Counted from the stretch's first letter, positions 1-12,833 are shown. The stretch is 64,000 nt of DNA from Lenzites betulinus (GCA_022264855.1 JABYQU010000009.1:496001-560000), one strand, 5' to 3'. Numbers and translations are program-made. The notes: generated by a model not told the origin, from the sequence alone.

Positions 1-3000
1 AGACGATACCACGACGCCCTTCGCGCTACTATAGCTCCCCGTCGTGCCGTCGCCGTCGCCCAGAGCGCTCGCGCCATCATCAGACTCCCCGTCGCCTGTA
101 AGTGTAGACCCTGTCCGGGATAACGCGCGCCCGCGCAGAGGGTACGTTTCCAGCGTACGACCAACTCGCTGCGAGGAAAAGCTGGACTGTGGAGGGGGAG
201 GCGTAATTTCCTCTGGCGGGAGCCGTTCGTAGTAGGCACGGTAACACTCCCGATGGCCACCATGAAGACACACAGGGCACTGAGCCATGAGGGCACGGAC
301 GGGGAGGTGGCTGACAAGGACGTGAGCGATCAATGCCAGAGGAAGAGCCTGGTAGGAAGGCATACCAAATTGAGCACTTTGTGACCGTCGATTTGCAGCT
401 CGAGCAGTAGCCATAGCTGCCGGATGGTTTACCTCCCCGAGTCATTGGCCCACCAGGTAGTAAGATAGTCTTACGGCACTTGCCGCAAGATGTATAAATG
501 GTGGTTTGAAGCTGGAACGGTGCATTAGAGCCGCCGGCGCACGTAATCTCGCCTTCTAAGACTTACAGCAGTTACGGCCCGTATCTCCTCGACAGGAACG
601 AACTTGCGCAGATACGCCGCACACGCATGCAGACGCAGCCGATTCAAGATGTCTGCTTTGCGCGTTAGTTGAAAGAAAAAAGAAAAAAGTGGCATGCTCA
701 CCGATATATCCCTCGACGAACCGAGCGACCCGAGACTTTGCGATCTTCAACTCCTCTGGCACCACCAGCGCCATCAAAGCACACATTGTAATATCGCCCT
801 ACCCGTTTTCAACTCGGCCTGCCTCACCGAAATTGCACAAACACGTACCTGATCAGCATACTGCTCGAGCCGCTCCCGCATCATCTCCCACCCCAGGCGG
901 CGCAACCGATCCTCGGCGTCCCTAATCGCCGTCTTCGCCTGATTACTGTTCGTCCGCGCCGCGCTCATGGGCGTCTGCACGCCCGCCCCAAACGACCCCG
1001 CACCACTCGAGTTCAACACAGGATCCATCGAAAGCGCCTCCGAGCGCGTCCGCGCATGTCTATGTGTGGACGATGCACGAATTGACCCGGCGCGTCCGCG
1101 CGAAAGGTCGCGCACTGTCTCGTCTTTGCGCAAAGACCCGCCGTCCACGCGACCGAGCGGTCCGCTCGGGGCCACGTCCATGGTGACTGTGCGGATAGTG
1201 CTTGTCGACTCCTGGCGTGCGACCGGCCTACGGGGGTTCGGGGACTGTGCGAGTGGCGAAGGCGGCGGCGCGATCACGGGCACTGGGAGTGAGGCGACGA
1301 GCGATGCGACTGTCGAGCTGCGACTGCGCGTCCTCTCGCGGGCGGAGCCCCGGCGGCCGAGGCGTACCATCGACGTACGCCGCGAGGACATTGCGGAGGC
1401 AGGCATGGAGGCGATCGCGCGCTCGTCATCACTCACCTCGTATTCATCGTCCTCACCGTCGAAAGACTCGTCGGACGTGGATGCGGGCGAAGGTGTGTCC
1501 TCGTCCTCTTTCTCGTCCTCGGTCCATGTCTGTTTTCCGGCCACGTGGGAAAGCGGGCTTGGCTGCGCGGTCTTGCTCCGGTGGAGGAATGCCGAGCTGA
1601 CACTGGGGGCGCGCGAGGGCGACGATGTTGATGCGGACGCAGTCCCGGACGTGGGCGCGGAGGTGGATGTGGCTGAGGTAGGCGTCGTAATTTCAGTCTC
1701 GCTGTGTCCATGTTGCTGGTCCCTCCCTTCCGTGCCCTCATGATCGCCCTCATCTTCGGAAGAGTCCGAATCATCGAGCGCGCCTTCGCCCACATGTCGG
1801 AAGCTGTTCCGGAGGCCATCGCTGGGGCTCTCGCTATGTCCACTGAGAAAGCTCTGCGTGCCGAATGATTGGCGGCGCGTGGACTGTAAGTGTGGGCGCA
1901 AGGGCGGCGGAAGCCCTGCCCCAGACTCTCGCCGCGCAAAAATTGCAGCAGGGACGGTCGGAAGTGTGGTGCTTACTTTGCGCGGAGAGGAGGCGGTCGA
2001 CGAGGTCGGGGTGCCCCCATGGGGGGAGCGATGGCTCGAGTTCGAACGGATGTATCGCTCGTCGCTGTACTTCGAGCGCGAGCCCGGGCTACTATCCCTT
2101 TGTACAGGTAAACGTGGGGAGTCCGTCGTCATCGCCCGCTGAGGGGGTGCAGCACCAGGGGATGTTGGATTGATAGTCGGAATTGCTGCAGGGGCAGATG
2201 CGGAGTGTGGTAGCGGAGGATTGCCCAGAGGAAGGGGAGACAATGGCGGTGTAGGAGGCATGGATACGTCCGTCAGGAGAGACTCAAGGAGAAGCCATGT
2301 CTGGGCCGCCTCGTGCTCTCCGATGTCAAGAGCAACCTACTGTCGTCAGGGAATGGGTCTGAGCGATGGTAGGGAACGTGCATACCTCAGCGTTGTGCGC
2401 ACATATTTGTGCTTTCTCCCCCCCTTCGTAGATATACCCTCGCGCGAACTTCGCTATAGTATCCAGGTTTTCTACAGTGCCCTCCGGCACATATGCGCCT
2501 ACACATTGGGTCGTTGGTCTGCTTGGCGGGTCGCCCAACCTCTTCAAAGAACCTTTCTCTTTCAAAGCGTCGGGTTCGCTGTTCAACGAATCAGCAACCG
2601 ACGGCATCATAGAGGGATTTGGAACTCACACATCATCGTAAGGCACCTCCCAGCGCTTGGGTCGATCCGTCACGAACGCAATCGGCCCTGCAGAGTTCCA
2701 AGATATGGCAGAACGGGGGATCGCATCTATCGGCTTCCGAGCCTGACGAAGATCCAGCTGAGAGAACGTCCCGGACTGGTGCACCGCCCACAGCGCATGG
2801 GAGTCTCCAAAGTCAATATCTGGGCAGATTGGTCAGAAACGACTGTGGACCGACGCCCCCGTTCCGTTGGCTATGGTGACCCACCTGTCACACCACCTTC
2901 CACAGCGGACCCGTTGACGACCCACTTGGCGATGTATCCGCTTCGTACATCCCAGATCTCCACTGGATCACTCCCGTCCGTCCGCGTTAGGGACTTCGCT

Positions 3001-4565
3001 CTCTCACCGGGTGTCCTGGGCGTCTCGGTACCGCCCAAATGGGCGGTCGGGATCCGCGGGCTAGATAGCGCTGTGGTGATACCAGAACTTAGACCGACAC
3101 TAGCAGAGGAGGGCCCGCTGGGCAGCGCGCCATGTCCGAAGTCTGGGCCAATGCCGAAATCTGCATTGGAGACGATTGCGAGCTCGCACTCGTAACCCGG
3201 TCGCCACACCACCCTGCGTACCGGGAACGAGGTGTGAAGGGTATAAGCGGGCTGATGAGGCGCACGAGAACGAGATGGTGGAGTTGTGAGATCCCAGACC
3301 TAGTGTCATCGTAAGTGGAAGGGTCATATATGCATATTTATTGACCGTTACCTTGACGCAGCGATCCAGACCGCCACTGATGATCCACCCGGGGCCGGAG
3401 TTGTCTCCGTCACCCGTAGGAAGACTACCTGCTACTGGCGCAGAAGGAAGGATCTCGTCAATCGCCCCATACCAGGTGCTAGACCCCGATTGCCGTGTCG
3501 AAGGAAGCATGTTCGGAGCCGGTGTAGAGGGCGGGAGCCAGTCAAGGGAGAGTATCGGTCCGGAATGGGCAACAGATATTCGGTCGAGCTGCCCGCGTTG
3601 CCCCATGTTCAGATCCCACCTGTATATACTGCCATTGTCAAGCGCTGCGACGACATGCCGCGAATGCGATGACACGGGCGAGAATGCGACTGCTCGAATG
3701 GCCGCGAGATGGTGGATGCGCATGATCGACTTGGTCATATCCCGTATGTCCTGAGAGCATGTTCATTATGTGAAACCCACGAGGGCAATGATTTTACTCA
3801 CCCATATGCGCAAGTCACCATCCGCGGAGCCCGTCATGCAATAGCATTGCAAGATGGGGGAATATTGCAGCGCGTGTATTGAACGTGCATGATCCCTTGT
3901 TCGCCGCTCTGAATATTATGATATGCTCAAAACCCACACGTGCGGATTAAAGCTGATTTATATGTTTACCATACTTGGAGGGGCCATTCTTGTTCATATC
4001 CCACATAATGAGCTCACCGTTCCGCGCACTGGTGAGGATCTTATTGCTGAAAGCTTACCTGGACAGTGAGGGGCTGCACAATCAGATAACGTAGGACTAC
4101 ATACTGCCATGGCACCATGCGACATCCGTACTGGAGCTGTCGACCTTTAGGCCACTCGTATCCCAGTAGTTGCGTGAAGCCTCGATTCTATGCCCACCCC
4201 GTCCGGTGACAGATTTGTGTTCTGTGGGAATCGACGAGCCACAGGTGGATGCCTCGTAAACATGAAGGATTCGTAGGGCTGCAAGGATAGCATTGGGAGG
4301 ATGTTAAGCTCGAAATTGATAACAGCAGGTTGCCATACTCACATTCTCTGCCTGCAACCACAGATCTCACGCCGTCCTCACTCTTCGCGATAGATCCTCC
4401 GCCATGCGAAGTGGCCCGGGGAAGACGAACATGGCGTGTTGGGCCGCCGTATCCGTGTTCCCGAGCATCCGAATATACTTCCGGGAGCGCCAGATTGAAA
4501 ACAGTAGGGGGAGCAGAGTTGTTGAGGGAAAGCCGGCGATTAGCAACAGTATTAGACAGGAGCAT
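1..4565 (-). CDS. RTC1: SEA/GATOR2 complex subunit, RTC1/WDR24-like (3' end off the window)
   Basis: WD40 and RING protein of the vacuole-associated SEA (GATOR2) complex, which regulates TORC1 in response to amino acids. N-terminal WD repeats run over about 4343-2630 (for example ILTSARNGELIMWDMNKNG, WIISGGLDRCVKVWDLT). A long Ser/Thr-rich linker follows (2261-849), then a helical stretch ending in DILNRLRLHACAAYLRKF. The C-terminal zinc fingers are SCGKC, CSSCK, CSICHLPVRALMAQCPVC and HGGHREC. Introns inferred by frame: 4279-4342, 4054-4104, 3909-3969, 3751-3801, 3300-3351, 2820-2884, 2579-2629, 2337-2385, 799-848, 653-701, 512-566 and 311-365. The frame is still open at base 1, so the extreme C-terminus is missing here. 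The ATG at 4565 is the only in-frame Met after an upstream stop, but a further 5' exon joined at an AG near 4606 is possible. The family call is strong and the start is weak. Confidence 0.9.
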
Positions 4566-5103
4566 ACAGGCGTTTGCCCGCGTCTCAAAGGCAGCACGGC
4601 TACGAGCTACGCCCCGAGAACGTCAGGGACAGATCCTTCACAGAGCGAGACCAGGAGCTGAAAAGTCCCCAGTCCGTCTCGCGGGGCCTGCTGGTAATGC
4701 CCCTTTCGACGCGCTCGGATGCGAAGTTGCGTCGGAGTACTACCTGGATGATATCTCACACATAGAAGAGCAACTCAGAGCAAAGCGTGTAGGATACGCA
4801 GCGAAGGAAAGCCGTCGGTGAACCTGAGTGGAACAGTGGAAGTCGACACGAAAGATGAGAGTGAGCGAGTTGACGCGGAAGCCCTCGCTAAACGCCCGAA
4901 CCAATCATCAAGTTCCTCAATACCGTCTGTATAAGTTGAGCGCTGATCCTGCAAGCTTCAGTATTTCCGTACTCAGCCTTCCCAGCGATATACAAAGAAT
5001 GCCTCGTGATACAGTTACAAATACATTGTCTCTACGGTTTTCAGGCCCGGTACATATACTGCATCTACTAGCCGTACGCGTGCCACTTCGGTGGCGGCGT
5101 TGT
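4566..5103. other. Intergenic, no gene seen
   Basis: This stretch lies between the 5' end of the RTC1-like gene and the 3' end of the zinc-cluster factor. Open frames here show no recognisable protein. It probably holds the RTC1 promoter, and perhaps a missed first exon of that gene. Confidence 0.5.
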
Positions 5104-8100
5104 CTAACTCTCCTGCTGTTGTTGTACGCTGCTAACAGTATTGAAGTAGGCTTCCCAGTCTTGCCATCTAAGATGCCACAACACTAGTAAGCACTGCACA
5201 TGCATAGAAATAGAGATTGTTTGCGTACCCAAACAGCGGCGGGGCATTGGTCCACATCGACATGGTATCGTCCACAAACGCGCAATCCGGCAGCCCGCCC
5301 ACGTCTAGATCAGCATCCCTGTTCAGCCCGCCCCCTAATCCCGACAAGTCCATAGGAAAGCTGTTGCTCTCTACCGGGAGGAAGTTCCCGAACGAGGCAT
5401 AGGACAAATTGCTACTCGCGTTGTTGGCCGTTTGTGGAGCCGTGTCGGGCTGGGGGCCACCGTTCCAAGCCTGTGATGTCGGGTCTAGGGCTGTAAAGTT
5501 GAAACCTAATGTGCGTAAAGACGAAGAGGCTTGCGAAGATTGCGGAGGGGGCCAGTTCATGGGAAGGGAGCCGACGAACGAATCCGTGGGCATGCGCTGG
5601 TAGTCCTGATTAGGCGTGTACGGTGGTAGGCTCGATGTGTTCATGTCGCTGTTATTCGTAGACACGAATGAAGAAGTCTGGACTTGATCTGCGAAACGCT
5701 GGGATAGCGGCGGAGCGGAAGGAGTGGACGAAGATGAGGTCTCGTGTGCCATCGGTCGCTCGGCCTCCGCGGCATTCTTGGTTGTATCTGCATTGGTAGC
5801 AGAAGCGCCGTCTTGATCTCCCTGTGAGGACGAATCTTGCGCGGAGGGGCGGGAGATGTCCGCGGCCAAAAAGTTCAGCAACATATCTCTGCAGGCGAAT
5901 GAGTGCTTTGCCCCGCCATCGTTCACGCGCGAAGGTGCTTACTTCAAACGTTCCGCAACATTGTTCCTAACAACGCATACAGCCGATTAGCCTGGAACAA
6001 ACATATGTGTTTGCGAGTAGACGTACTGGCGTTCGACGACACCCATCATCTCAATGCACTTGCGAACGTACTCTTGGTCTCTGTCTGCGCCGGCGTGCCG
6101 TCCCGATTTCCTCTGTCCCCACATGCTGATCAGCAACACGAGGCCCGCATTGAACAATGTCCCCTATGCATGTCGTATATGAGCCTTCACTCACTCTTCT
6201 TCACAGGGTCACTCACCGCATTTCGCGCAATCGGCGTGCCAAGGCGCTGATATACCTGCTCGATGACCTGCACGGCCGACCGCGCGGCATTAGTACAGAT
6301 GATGAGCGAGGCAAGTGAATGCGGGGACCCCCGTCGAGATGTGAGGTAGGAGCGATGCACCGTGATCTGAACTTGGCAGTATACCGCGTGGAGCATCGAG
6401 GCCTGGCCCAGCCATAGCGTGTTCTCGCAGTTCGGATCCCACTTGACTGTTTCATGAACAAACTCGGTTGAGACGTTGTGTATAAGAGGGGGTGAAGGGA
6501 AGGTGACTGACGATGCTCTGGAACTGTGTCGGCCCATTTGTTGAGCTCAGAGTCGAGTTCTGCGACGATGCGGTCTTCCCATTGTTGGTCACCATTGACC
6601 ATTTGCGCTTTGGATTTCCGGATGGAGAACTGATGGTGGAAAGCGGTGTGAGATCGACACTTCTCCGTGACTTATTGACTTACAATCGTTCTTGATGCGT
6701 ACGCGATGATCTTGAACAGTCGTATGAGACAGTTCCAGAATGTGATCTTCGATGGCTTATCGGAGGGCTGTTTGAATGCTAACTCCGAGTCATCGTTCGT
6801 CCAGTACTCGTCATCGCACTCTGTCGGGAGCGCAACGTCGTACCTACGACCGACTATCAGAACTATTCAACATACTGAGCCTAGTGCGCTTACTCTTCTT
6901 CGTGTAGGCAGGGAGGTCGACCCAGCCCATAGCTACTCCCCCACTCGTGGACCATGAGCACCCTGCACCTTCGCATGAGCAACGTAGTATGTAAGAAGGT
7001 TGAAACTTACCAGAACGCACGCCGCCACAGTTCATCCTCCACTGTAGGCTTCGCCTTGTACATGCTTTTGCGATGCGCGCCTATATCCATGGCCTTTCGA
7101 AGCCCAACACCGATCATGATCCAGGAGCAGTGCGGAAGAATGGTCGTTTGCATGTAGAATGTCGCCATCTATTGCGTGAAGAGGACTTCAGTATGCGAAC
7201 GTATAGCATCCAAAGAGACTGCTCACAGCGGGTATTTGCACATCGTATACATGCACGGGTGCTAAGAGCGACTTCTGCATCTCGTCGACCTTCTGGAACC
7301 ACTTATAGCCGGAGGATTGCCACATGTCCGTGTGGTCGAGCAGGACTCGCCGATCGTTACTATACCGCGCACCGATGGCGCATGCCAAAAGGACTGTCGC
7401 ACCGAAGCCCGGAACACGCAAGTGCAGATTGTCCTTGATGTTCTGCAGGAACGTCGGCTCGTGCAGAAGAGGCGTGTAATCGTTGTAATGTCGGAAGTAG
7501 TGGTTGACCAGCGGGCCCATCAAGTCTTCAGGCGGGAAATCCTCCGGGGCGAGCAAGCGTTGTTGCAGAGGGTGTTCTATCCACTTATTTACCCGTCAGT
7601 TAGAGCCAAGAAGAGGTAGGGGGCACTCACACGTACTGGCTGTCGTTCATATTTCCGTGAAGTAGTTGCATGAGAGAAGCTACTGTCGGTACGAGCCGAC
7701 GGTGGCAGCGTCTCGCGAATGTACTCCTGCCGGAAACCCTCGGTGGCCTGGATGAAGACCCATCCACTTGACTTGCCATGGTAGCGCAGGCTGGTAGGTT
7801 GAAGTGACAGTTTGGCCATACCGCTGACAATCTGGTTACGCATCACTTCGTCGTGGTCACTGAAGTCGTCTTCGTCGTCCTCGGCACCCTTAGGGTTAGA
7901 AATGGTCGGCTGTATGACCCTCAAAGAGGAGGTCGAAGCGGCTGAAGGAGAAGGTGTATTTTCGACGCCTCCAGGTGATGTAAAATCCCGTCCAGTCTCG
8001 CTGTCGAGCGTCTTCATAAGATCCGTATCGAGGTCCAGCTGTATGCGGGTGGGTAGATGTGACAGGGTTAGAAAAGGATATTCATACCTTGCTTAGCAAC

Positions 8101-8794
8101 TCCTCCATCCGCTGTAGTCGCTTTTCTAGTCTTTCAACATAGCTATGATCATGCCAATGAGAGCTGTATATAGCAGAGCGTACAGCGAGATTCCTCACCT
8201 GTCGGGATATCGAGGCTTCTATTCGTGGGGCGGTATGTTAGAATCACGCGCATCTGATAAACAACCGCACAATCTATACGCACATTGAATGGCTCAACAT
8301 ATGTACACTCGGTGTGGCGTGAAATGCATTTTGAACAGCGCTTGTTAGGCATCCGCGGTCCGTCGCCTGCAAGAGCGCGCGTGATATTATTTAGTGCGAT
8401 CCAGATTACACCCGGAGACAAAAAGAAACAGTGATCATGCCTAGGAAACCCGTTCCAGAAGACACATATCCCTTGCGATAAGGAGGCGTTTGTTTATCAG
8501 CGAAGAGAGCCCCGAGAAACCATGCATTTCCAAACAGGGGCACGCGACTTGGCATACGGTGCCGTTCCAAGCCCCGTCGGGCGGTGTTCTTTACTTGACT
8601 CCAAGTCTATGGGTGGACGACTTACATTTGACTGTACGCAGCAAGTCAGCATCTGATTGTTTTAGCGGGCAGCCGGTATGAAACGTACTCTTTTTGCGCC
8701 GACAATAGTCGCACGCGCGCTGCAGCACCTTGCGCCGCTTCGAGGTACCAGCTTGTAGGTCTGAACCGTGCCCTTCTTCGTCAGGCGAAGACAT
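5104..8794 (-). CDS. Zn2Cys6 fungal transcription factor with MHR domain
   Basis: Nuclear DNA-binding regulator. The start is MSSPDEEGHGSDLQ at 8794. After splicing, the zinc cluster reads CDYCRRKKIKCDGPR, then CSKCISRHTEC, giving Cys spacing CX2CX6CX9CX2CX6C. It is assembled from exon 8794-8689, a 6-nt exon 8626-8631 and an exon from 8366. A coiled coil follows (YVERLEKRLQRMEELLSK, around 8140-8090). The middle-homology region runs over about 7556-6190 (FGATVLLACAIGARYSNDRR, LPTECDDEYW). The Ser/Gln/Pro-rich C-terminus is typical of an activation region and ends WQDWEAYFNTVSSVQQQQES after intron 5168-5228. Other introns include 5889-5942, 8367-8625 and 8632-8688, plus a 20-nt exon near 8200-8219. 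It resembles XlnR-type factors in layout, but I cannot assign an orthologue or target. Confidence 0.88.
8626..8631 (-). other. 6-nt microexon inside the zinc cluster
   Basis: The microexon (TCAAAT on the minus strand) is bounded by an acceptor ending GTACAG and a donor GTAAGT. It restores Ile-Lys and the first base of the third zinc Cys (A|TCAAAT|GC gives I-K-C). Without it the flanking exons still join in frame, but that Cys becomes Ser. Confidence 0.7.
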
Positions 8795-9466
8795 CGAAGA
8801 CTTTGCGACCGTAGGATATAATGAATGGAGGGGAACGAGAACTGACTGGAGGAGAGAGCAAAAGCCGCTTATGAGTCCATTTCAAGACGGTTGTGGTTAA
8901 CGGTGGCTGTGATCGGTTGACCTTCTACGCGATCTGCTTAAGGCGCTTACTCACCTCGGACCGAACGAACTTGGCCAATAGCGGCAGAATTCCTCAGGGC
9001 CCGCATGCATATGCAGTGCTCGCTGGTGCTTGCACCGCCCAGTGAACGCTGCGGATGCATACAGGTAGGTCCGCAGTCATCTTCAGAACCCGCGTGCACA
9101 GTCGACGCGAACAAGTTGAAGGCTGCATCATTTCCGCAGGCGACAGCTGGCCTGCGTCGAGAACGAACTGAGAGCAAGGTCGATCATTGTCATAGTAGGC
9201 TGTGTCCCAAGAACAAATTACATGTTGCCCAAGACCGTGCCGCAGCTCAAACCAACGAGCTCGTGCCATCCGCAGCCCCCTTATCACTCTTCGAACGTCC
9301 TCGAGCGGCGAACGTTATGCAACGGTATGCACGCCGGGGATATTTGAGCGTGAACACATAATTGGCGCATATGTAGCAACTCATACACACTCGCAGCCCA
9401 CTTGAGTAACAAGGAACGTTTCCCTTATCGCGCTCTAGTAACTACGCCTCGCACGTCGTAAGAGCC
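8795..9466. other. Intergenic, no gene seen
   Basis: This lies between the 5' end of the zinc-cluster factor and the 3' end of the Egh16-like gene. Short open frames lack family features. It presumably holds the factor's promoter. Confidence 0.5.
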
Positions 9467-10577
9467 TCAAACATCCCTGGCCCAGCGTGCAGCCCTCTGC
9501 TTCTTCTGAGACTTTTGGGACTTGTGAGACTTTTGGGACTTCAGAGACTCCTCCTCCTAGGTATTTACTATCAGTCGCGTGTTGGACGCCCGAACGACAA
9601 TCATGCACGTACCTTGATCTTCTTCTCAATTTCTTGCTTAAGCCGGTTGAACTCGGACTGGAGTGCTGCGTCAATCTGGCTGAGGGTGAGGCCCTGGGTG
9701 TTCGAGGGATCGAAGGCAGATGACGTCGCTGATGCCGACTGAGTTTGAGAAGCGGATGTCGATGCTGAGGATGACGCGGCCGTGCTCGAGGACTTGGCCG
9801 ACGATGAACTGGCGGAGGCTTTGCTCGACGACTTGGTTGCCGACGAAGTGGCAGAAGATTTCGCCGAGGACTTAGTAGCCGACTTAGTAGCGGAGGCTTT
9901 CACCGAGGACTTGGTAGCCGATGAACTGGCAGAGGCCTTTGCCGAGGACGTAGCGGCACCGTTGCCCTTGGCGGCGCCCTTGCCCTGCTCTACGACGATA
10001 CAGTTGCCGAAGCCGCCGGCAGTGGTGAAGGACACAAGACACTTGTCCTTCGACGCGCCGCCAGTGCATGCAGCACCTGAAGGCAATTGCACGACGAGCT
10101 GCTGGAGACCAACGTTGCTCGGATTCTACGATTGAAATGCGTTTTTAGCTACGTCTCCGTCGCCGATTGAAGACGGCTCACCTTGTCGCCGTTCTGCAGG
10201 ACATCGGCGGATACGAAAGACTTTCCGGTACCCGTGGGGTCGACAAGGACAGTCACTTGGCGAGATCCATCGACTCCTCTGCGCAAAAATTAGATTCCAG
10301 TTTCATTGACCACAAAACGAGAGACCCACGCGTTGAAGTTCGCGATAAAAACATCGAACGTTCCATTCGCGTTTGCCTGAACCGCGGTGGAGGAATCAAA
10401 GGTCTTGGTAATGTCGATGTTACCACACTCCTTTCCCTTCTGCGGGCGCTGCACGTCGTTCCTCACAGGGTTCCCTGAGACACCGAGGGCAGGCGCAATA
10501 GCCGCATGCGCGCTGACTTGTAGGGATAGCCCAAGGCACAAGACGGCCGTTGCGACGGTGTTCCTGTTGAAGATCAT
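9467..10577 (-). CDS. Secreted Egh16-like (DUF3129-type) protein with Ser/Lys-rich tail
   Basis: The start MIFNRNTVATAVLCLG gives a signal peptide of about 24 residues ending in SAHA. The mature N-terminus, AAIAPALGVSGNPVRNDVQRP followed by ECGNIDI, matches my memory of the Egh16/Gas1/MAS-type surface proteins of fungi (PF11327). A second block, VTVLVDPTGTGKSFVSADVL, is followed by LVVQLPSGAACTGG and the Cys-bearing segments DKCLVSF and GNCIVVEQGKG. The C-terminal half is a low-complexity Ser/Ala/Lys tract, then a helical QEIEKKIK. The last exon (9467-9556, after intron 9557-9612) is a basic K/S repeat (LKSQKSHKSQKSQKKQR). The intron near 10270-10315 has no obvious canonical donor, so that junction is uncertain. 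The family is named for appressorium-expressed proteins, but function in this fungus is unknown. Confidence 0.68.
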
Positions 10578-11905
10578 GATTGGTCTTGAAGTGGCACTAG
10601 GCGTAGAGAGACGTGAAAGAGGGTGGGGTGGTAAGGGAACTGAAAGGGAATGCCAGCAGACTACGGGTGTGAAGAGGATCCTGCCTCAGTAGGGTGAACT
10701 TGCAGCCAAGAGTGCACGCTGGGGACGATGCTCGAGGGCTCCGCTATTTATTGTCTCAACAGAGACATGATGTAAGCCGACGCCGCCTTGCCCCTATGCT
10801 GGCGCTTCACCAACGCGATCATTGCTGTGGTCCGCTCATGCTGCGTTGCTACGGAGATCGTGTGGGCGCTCCCGAGCATACTAAGCCTTAAGGACAATAG
10901 AATTGGACATCTGTGGGATGAATGCACCCGCACAATCGGGGATCGCAAACGCATGAAAAACAAGACAGTACCTGACAGTACGCGACCACGCGAACGTGTG
11001 GGATTGGATGAGCGGGTAATGGACGCCCGTAGGATCATCGTCTTCAGGACTATTGCAGACACAACAGATGGTGATGGGTTTGATCCATGCTGAGGCTTGC
11101 CATTAGGGGATCGTATTCCTGTGGGGATCATGTCAGCCTCTCCCTCCAAACGTTCAAGTGCTCTGTGTGGGGTTCCGCGGTGCTCTCGTGCAAGTGCCAA
11201 CGAAATACGCGACTAACGCGCATTCTCCGTATTCGCAGTGGCATATAATATGGCTCAACTCCGAGTCTGCTCGCGAGTTTTGCCCCATCGGGTCTCAAAC
11301 ATCAGCAACAGCGCGTCAGGGCGGAGGAAACGAAGGCAGGGCATGATCGAGATGTGGTTTGTGTCATCAAGGTGGTGGTCACTGGTGGTCATTGGCTGTT
11401 CGAAACGAAGTTGGTAGACGCCGGCAGGCCACCGCACTTTACATCGCGATTGATGCGGACATTCCTCGCACCGTACTGGAGTGGCCCTCGCATAGCCTTT
11501 GCGGCGTTGCCTCATGAGGAGCCCGGTATCGCCTGGTAGGGCGGCGTAAAGATCTGAATCAGACAGTCGGTGCTCAGCGCACAGGCCTCAGGGTTGAACA
11601 AGAACATACATTCACGTACTGTCGCTTGTGTTTCCAGTTGCAGATACCGCTCTTGTAGCCTACTAGTACTCCGACTCTTGGTTACTGCTTGGGCTTTTGC
11701 AGCGATGGTGGAAATGTGATACTTGACTATGCCGGGGTAATTCGGGGAAGAGACAGGCGCTACTGCAGAGAGCGAGTAATACCAACACGAAGCACGCGCG
11801 TACGGCTGAGTTGCACCCACGGAAGGTGCCACCCAGCGCTCGCATCTCCCTCAAAGTATGACAAAAAATTCAATGGACTAGGGGCGACATTGCGAACGTA
11901 CAAAA
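10578..11905. other. Intergenic, no gene seen
   Basis: About 1.3 kb between two genes that are both on the minus strand. A 150-codon open frame on the minus strand (10748-11200) has no recognisable features and is more likely chance. A TATA-like AATAAATA lies on the minus strand near 10743-10750, about 165 bp upstream of the Egh16-like start. Confidence 0.45.
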
Positions 11906-12833
11906 CTAGTAGGGACATTCCACTTGAACACTTTGAAACGTTACGCGCATCTTGTTCGGTGCGGTTTCCCAATCGATAGGACCACGCGCCCATTCTGAGG
12001 TGCCTGCAGGCGCGCTGGCATCCCAGATACCAAGTTGAAGGCGCGTAGGATGCGTGGGGTAGTGTAGGGCGCCGTTCTTTTTCGTGTCCACTATCGAAGG
12101 CCAGTTAGCTGCAAGTTCGAAGTTGAATATGCGACTGATCTTACCTTTATGCAGTGTTCTGACCTCAGTCCCGTCCACGCTCCATTCGATGCGCTCCGCG
12201 TTCCAGTCGATTGTGTACGAGTGAACGTCGCTCACATCCTTGGGCCCGTGTGAGAAGTCCTCGATCCCGCCAAAGGCACCATAGAGGGGCTGCTCGTCAT
12301 GGGGTGCGGGGGAAAACACATTCGTTTGCCAGTGCTTTGGATCGGCACCAAGGAGCTCGATGTCGATTTCGTCATGCTCATCTGCGATCAGTATCGCGGC
12401 GGATACAACACCGGCTACGGCAGGGGCAGAGAGCGTATAGGTGACTTTGCCGTATCTACTAGGAATTGGAGACGTCATTGTTCACCAGATAAGCAGGAAT
12501 GACAAACAGTAATGTGGCGGTAGAGTTGATGGTGGCCCCTTCAGCGACTTTGTCGTTGACATTGCCTTTCGTATTGATTTTCCCGTGAGGTCTGTCCAGA
12601 TAAAGATCGAGACCGTCTGAGCCCAGCTCGTAGGATCCCGCCGGACTGATAGGGACAAAGTATCTTGAAAATTCTGAGGACTGAGAACCACTGAAGTTTA
12701 TACTGAAAGGCTCGCATTGTGAGCGTCGAGGACGAAGTGTACTATCCAGCCGCAAGTCATCAAAAGCTCCAGGAAGACGCGAGGTAGCCAAGCCAGCCAG
12801 GCCCAGACAGAAGACACTAGTCAGGAGCTTCAT
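11906..12833 (-). CDS. GH16 Crh-type glycosidase/transglycosylase
   Basis: Predicted extracellular cell-wall enzyme of 292 aa. MKLLTSVFCLGLAGLATS is a signal peptide. One intron (12459-12507, 49 nt) splits the gene, rejoining as STATLLRYGKVTYTL. The catalytic motif DEIDIELLG holds both GH16 glutamates in the Crh-style E-x-D-x-E arrangement. Further conserved blocks are TNVFSPAP, HSYTIDWNAERIEWSVDG, and QLGIWDASAP followed by GPIDW, which line the sugar cleft in this family. Crh/Utr2 enzymes join chitin to beta-glucan. The short protein has no visible GPI site or Ser/Thr tail, so it may be freely secreted. It starts only about 300 bp from the divergent LRR gene. Confidence 0.88.

Noticed and set aside
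967..1743. 258-codon plus-strand open frame
   Set aside because: It is antisense to the low-complexity linker exon of the RTC1-like gene. Its sequence is a Ser/Arg/Val shadow with no domain.
10748..11200. 150-codon minus-strand open frame
   Set aside because: No recognisable motif, no splice context and no promoter support. Left as intergenic.
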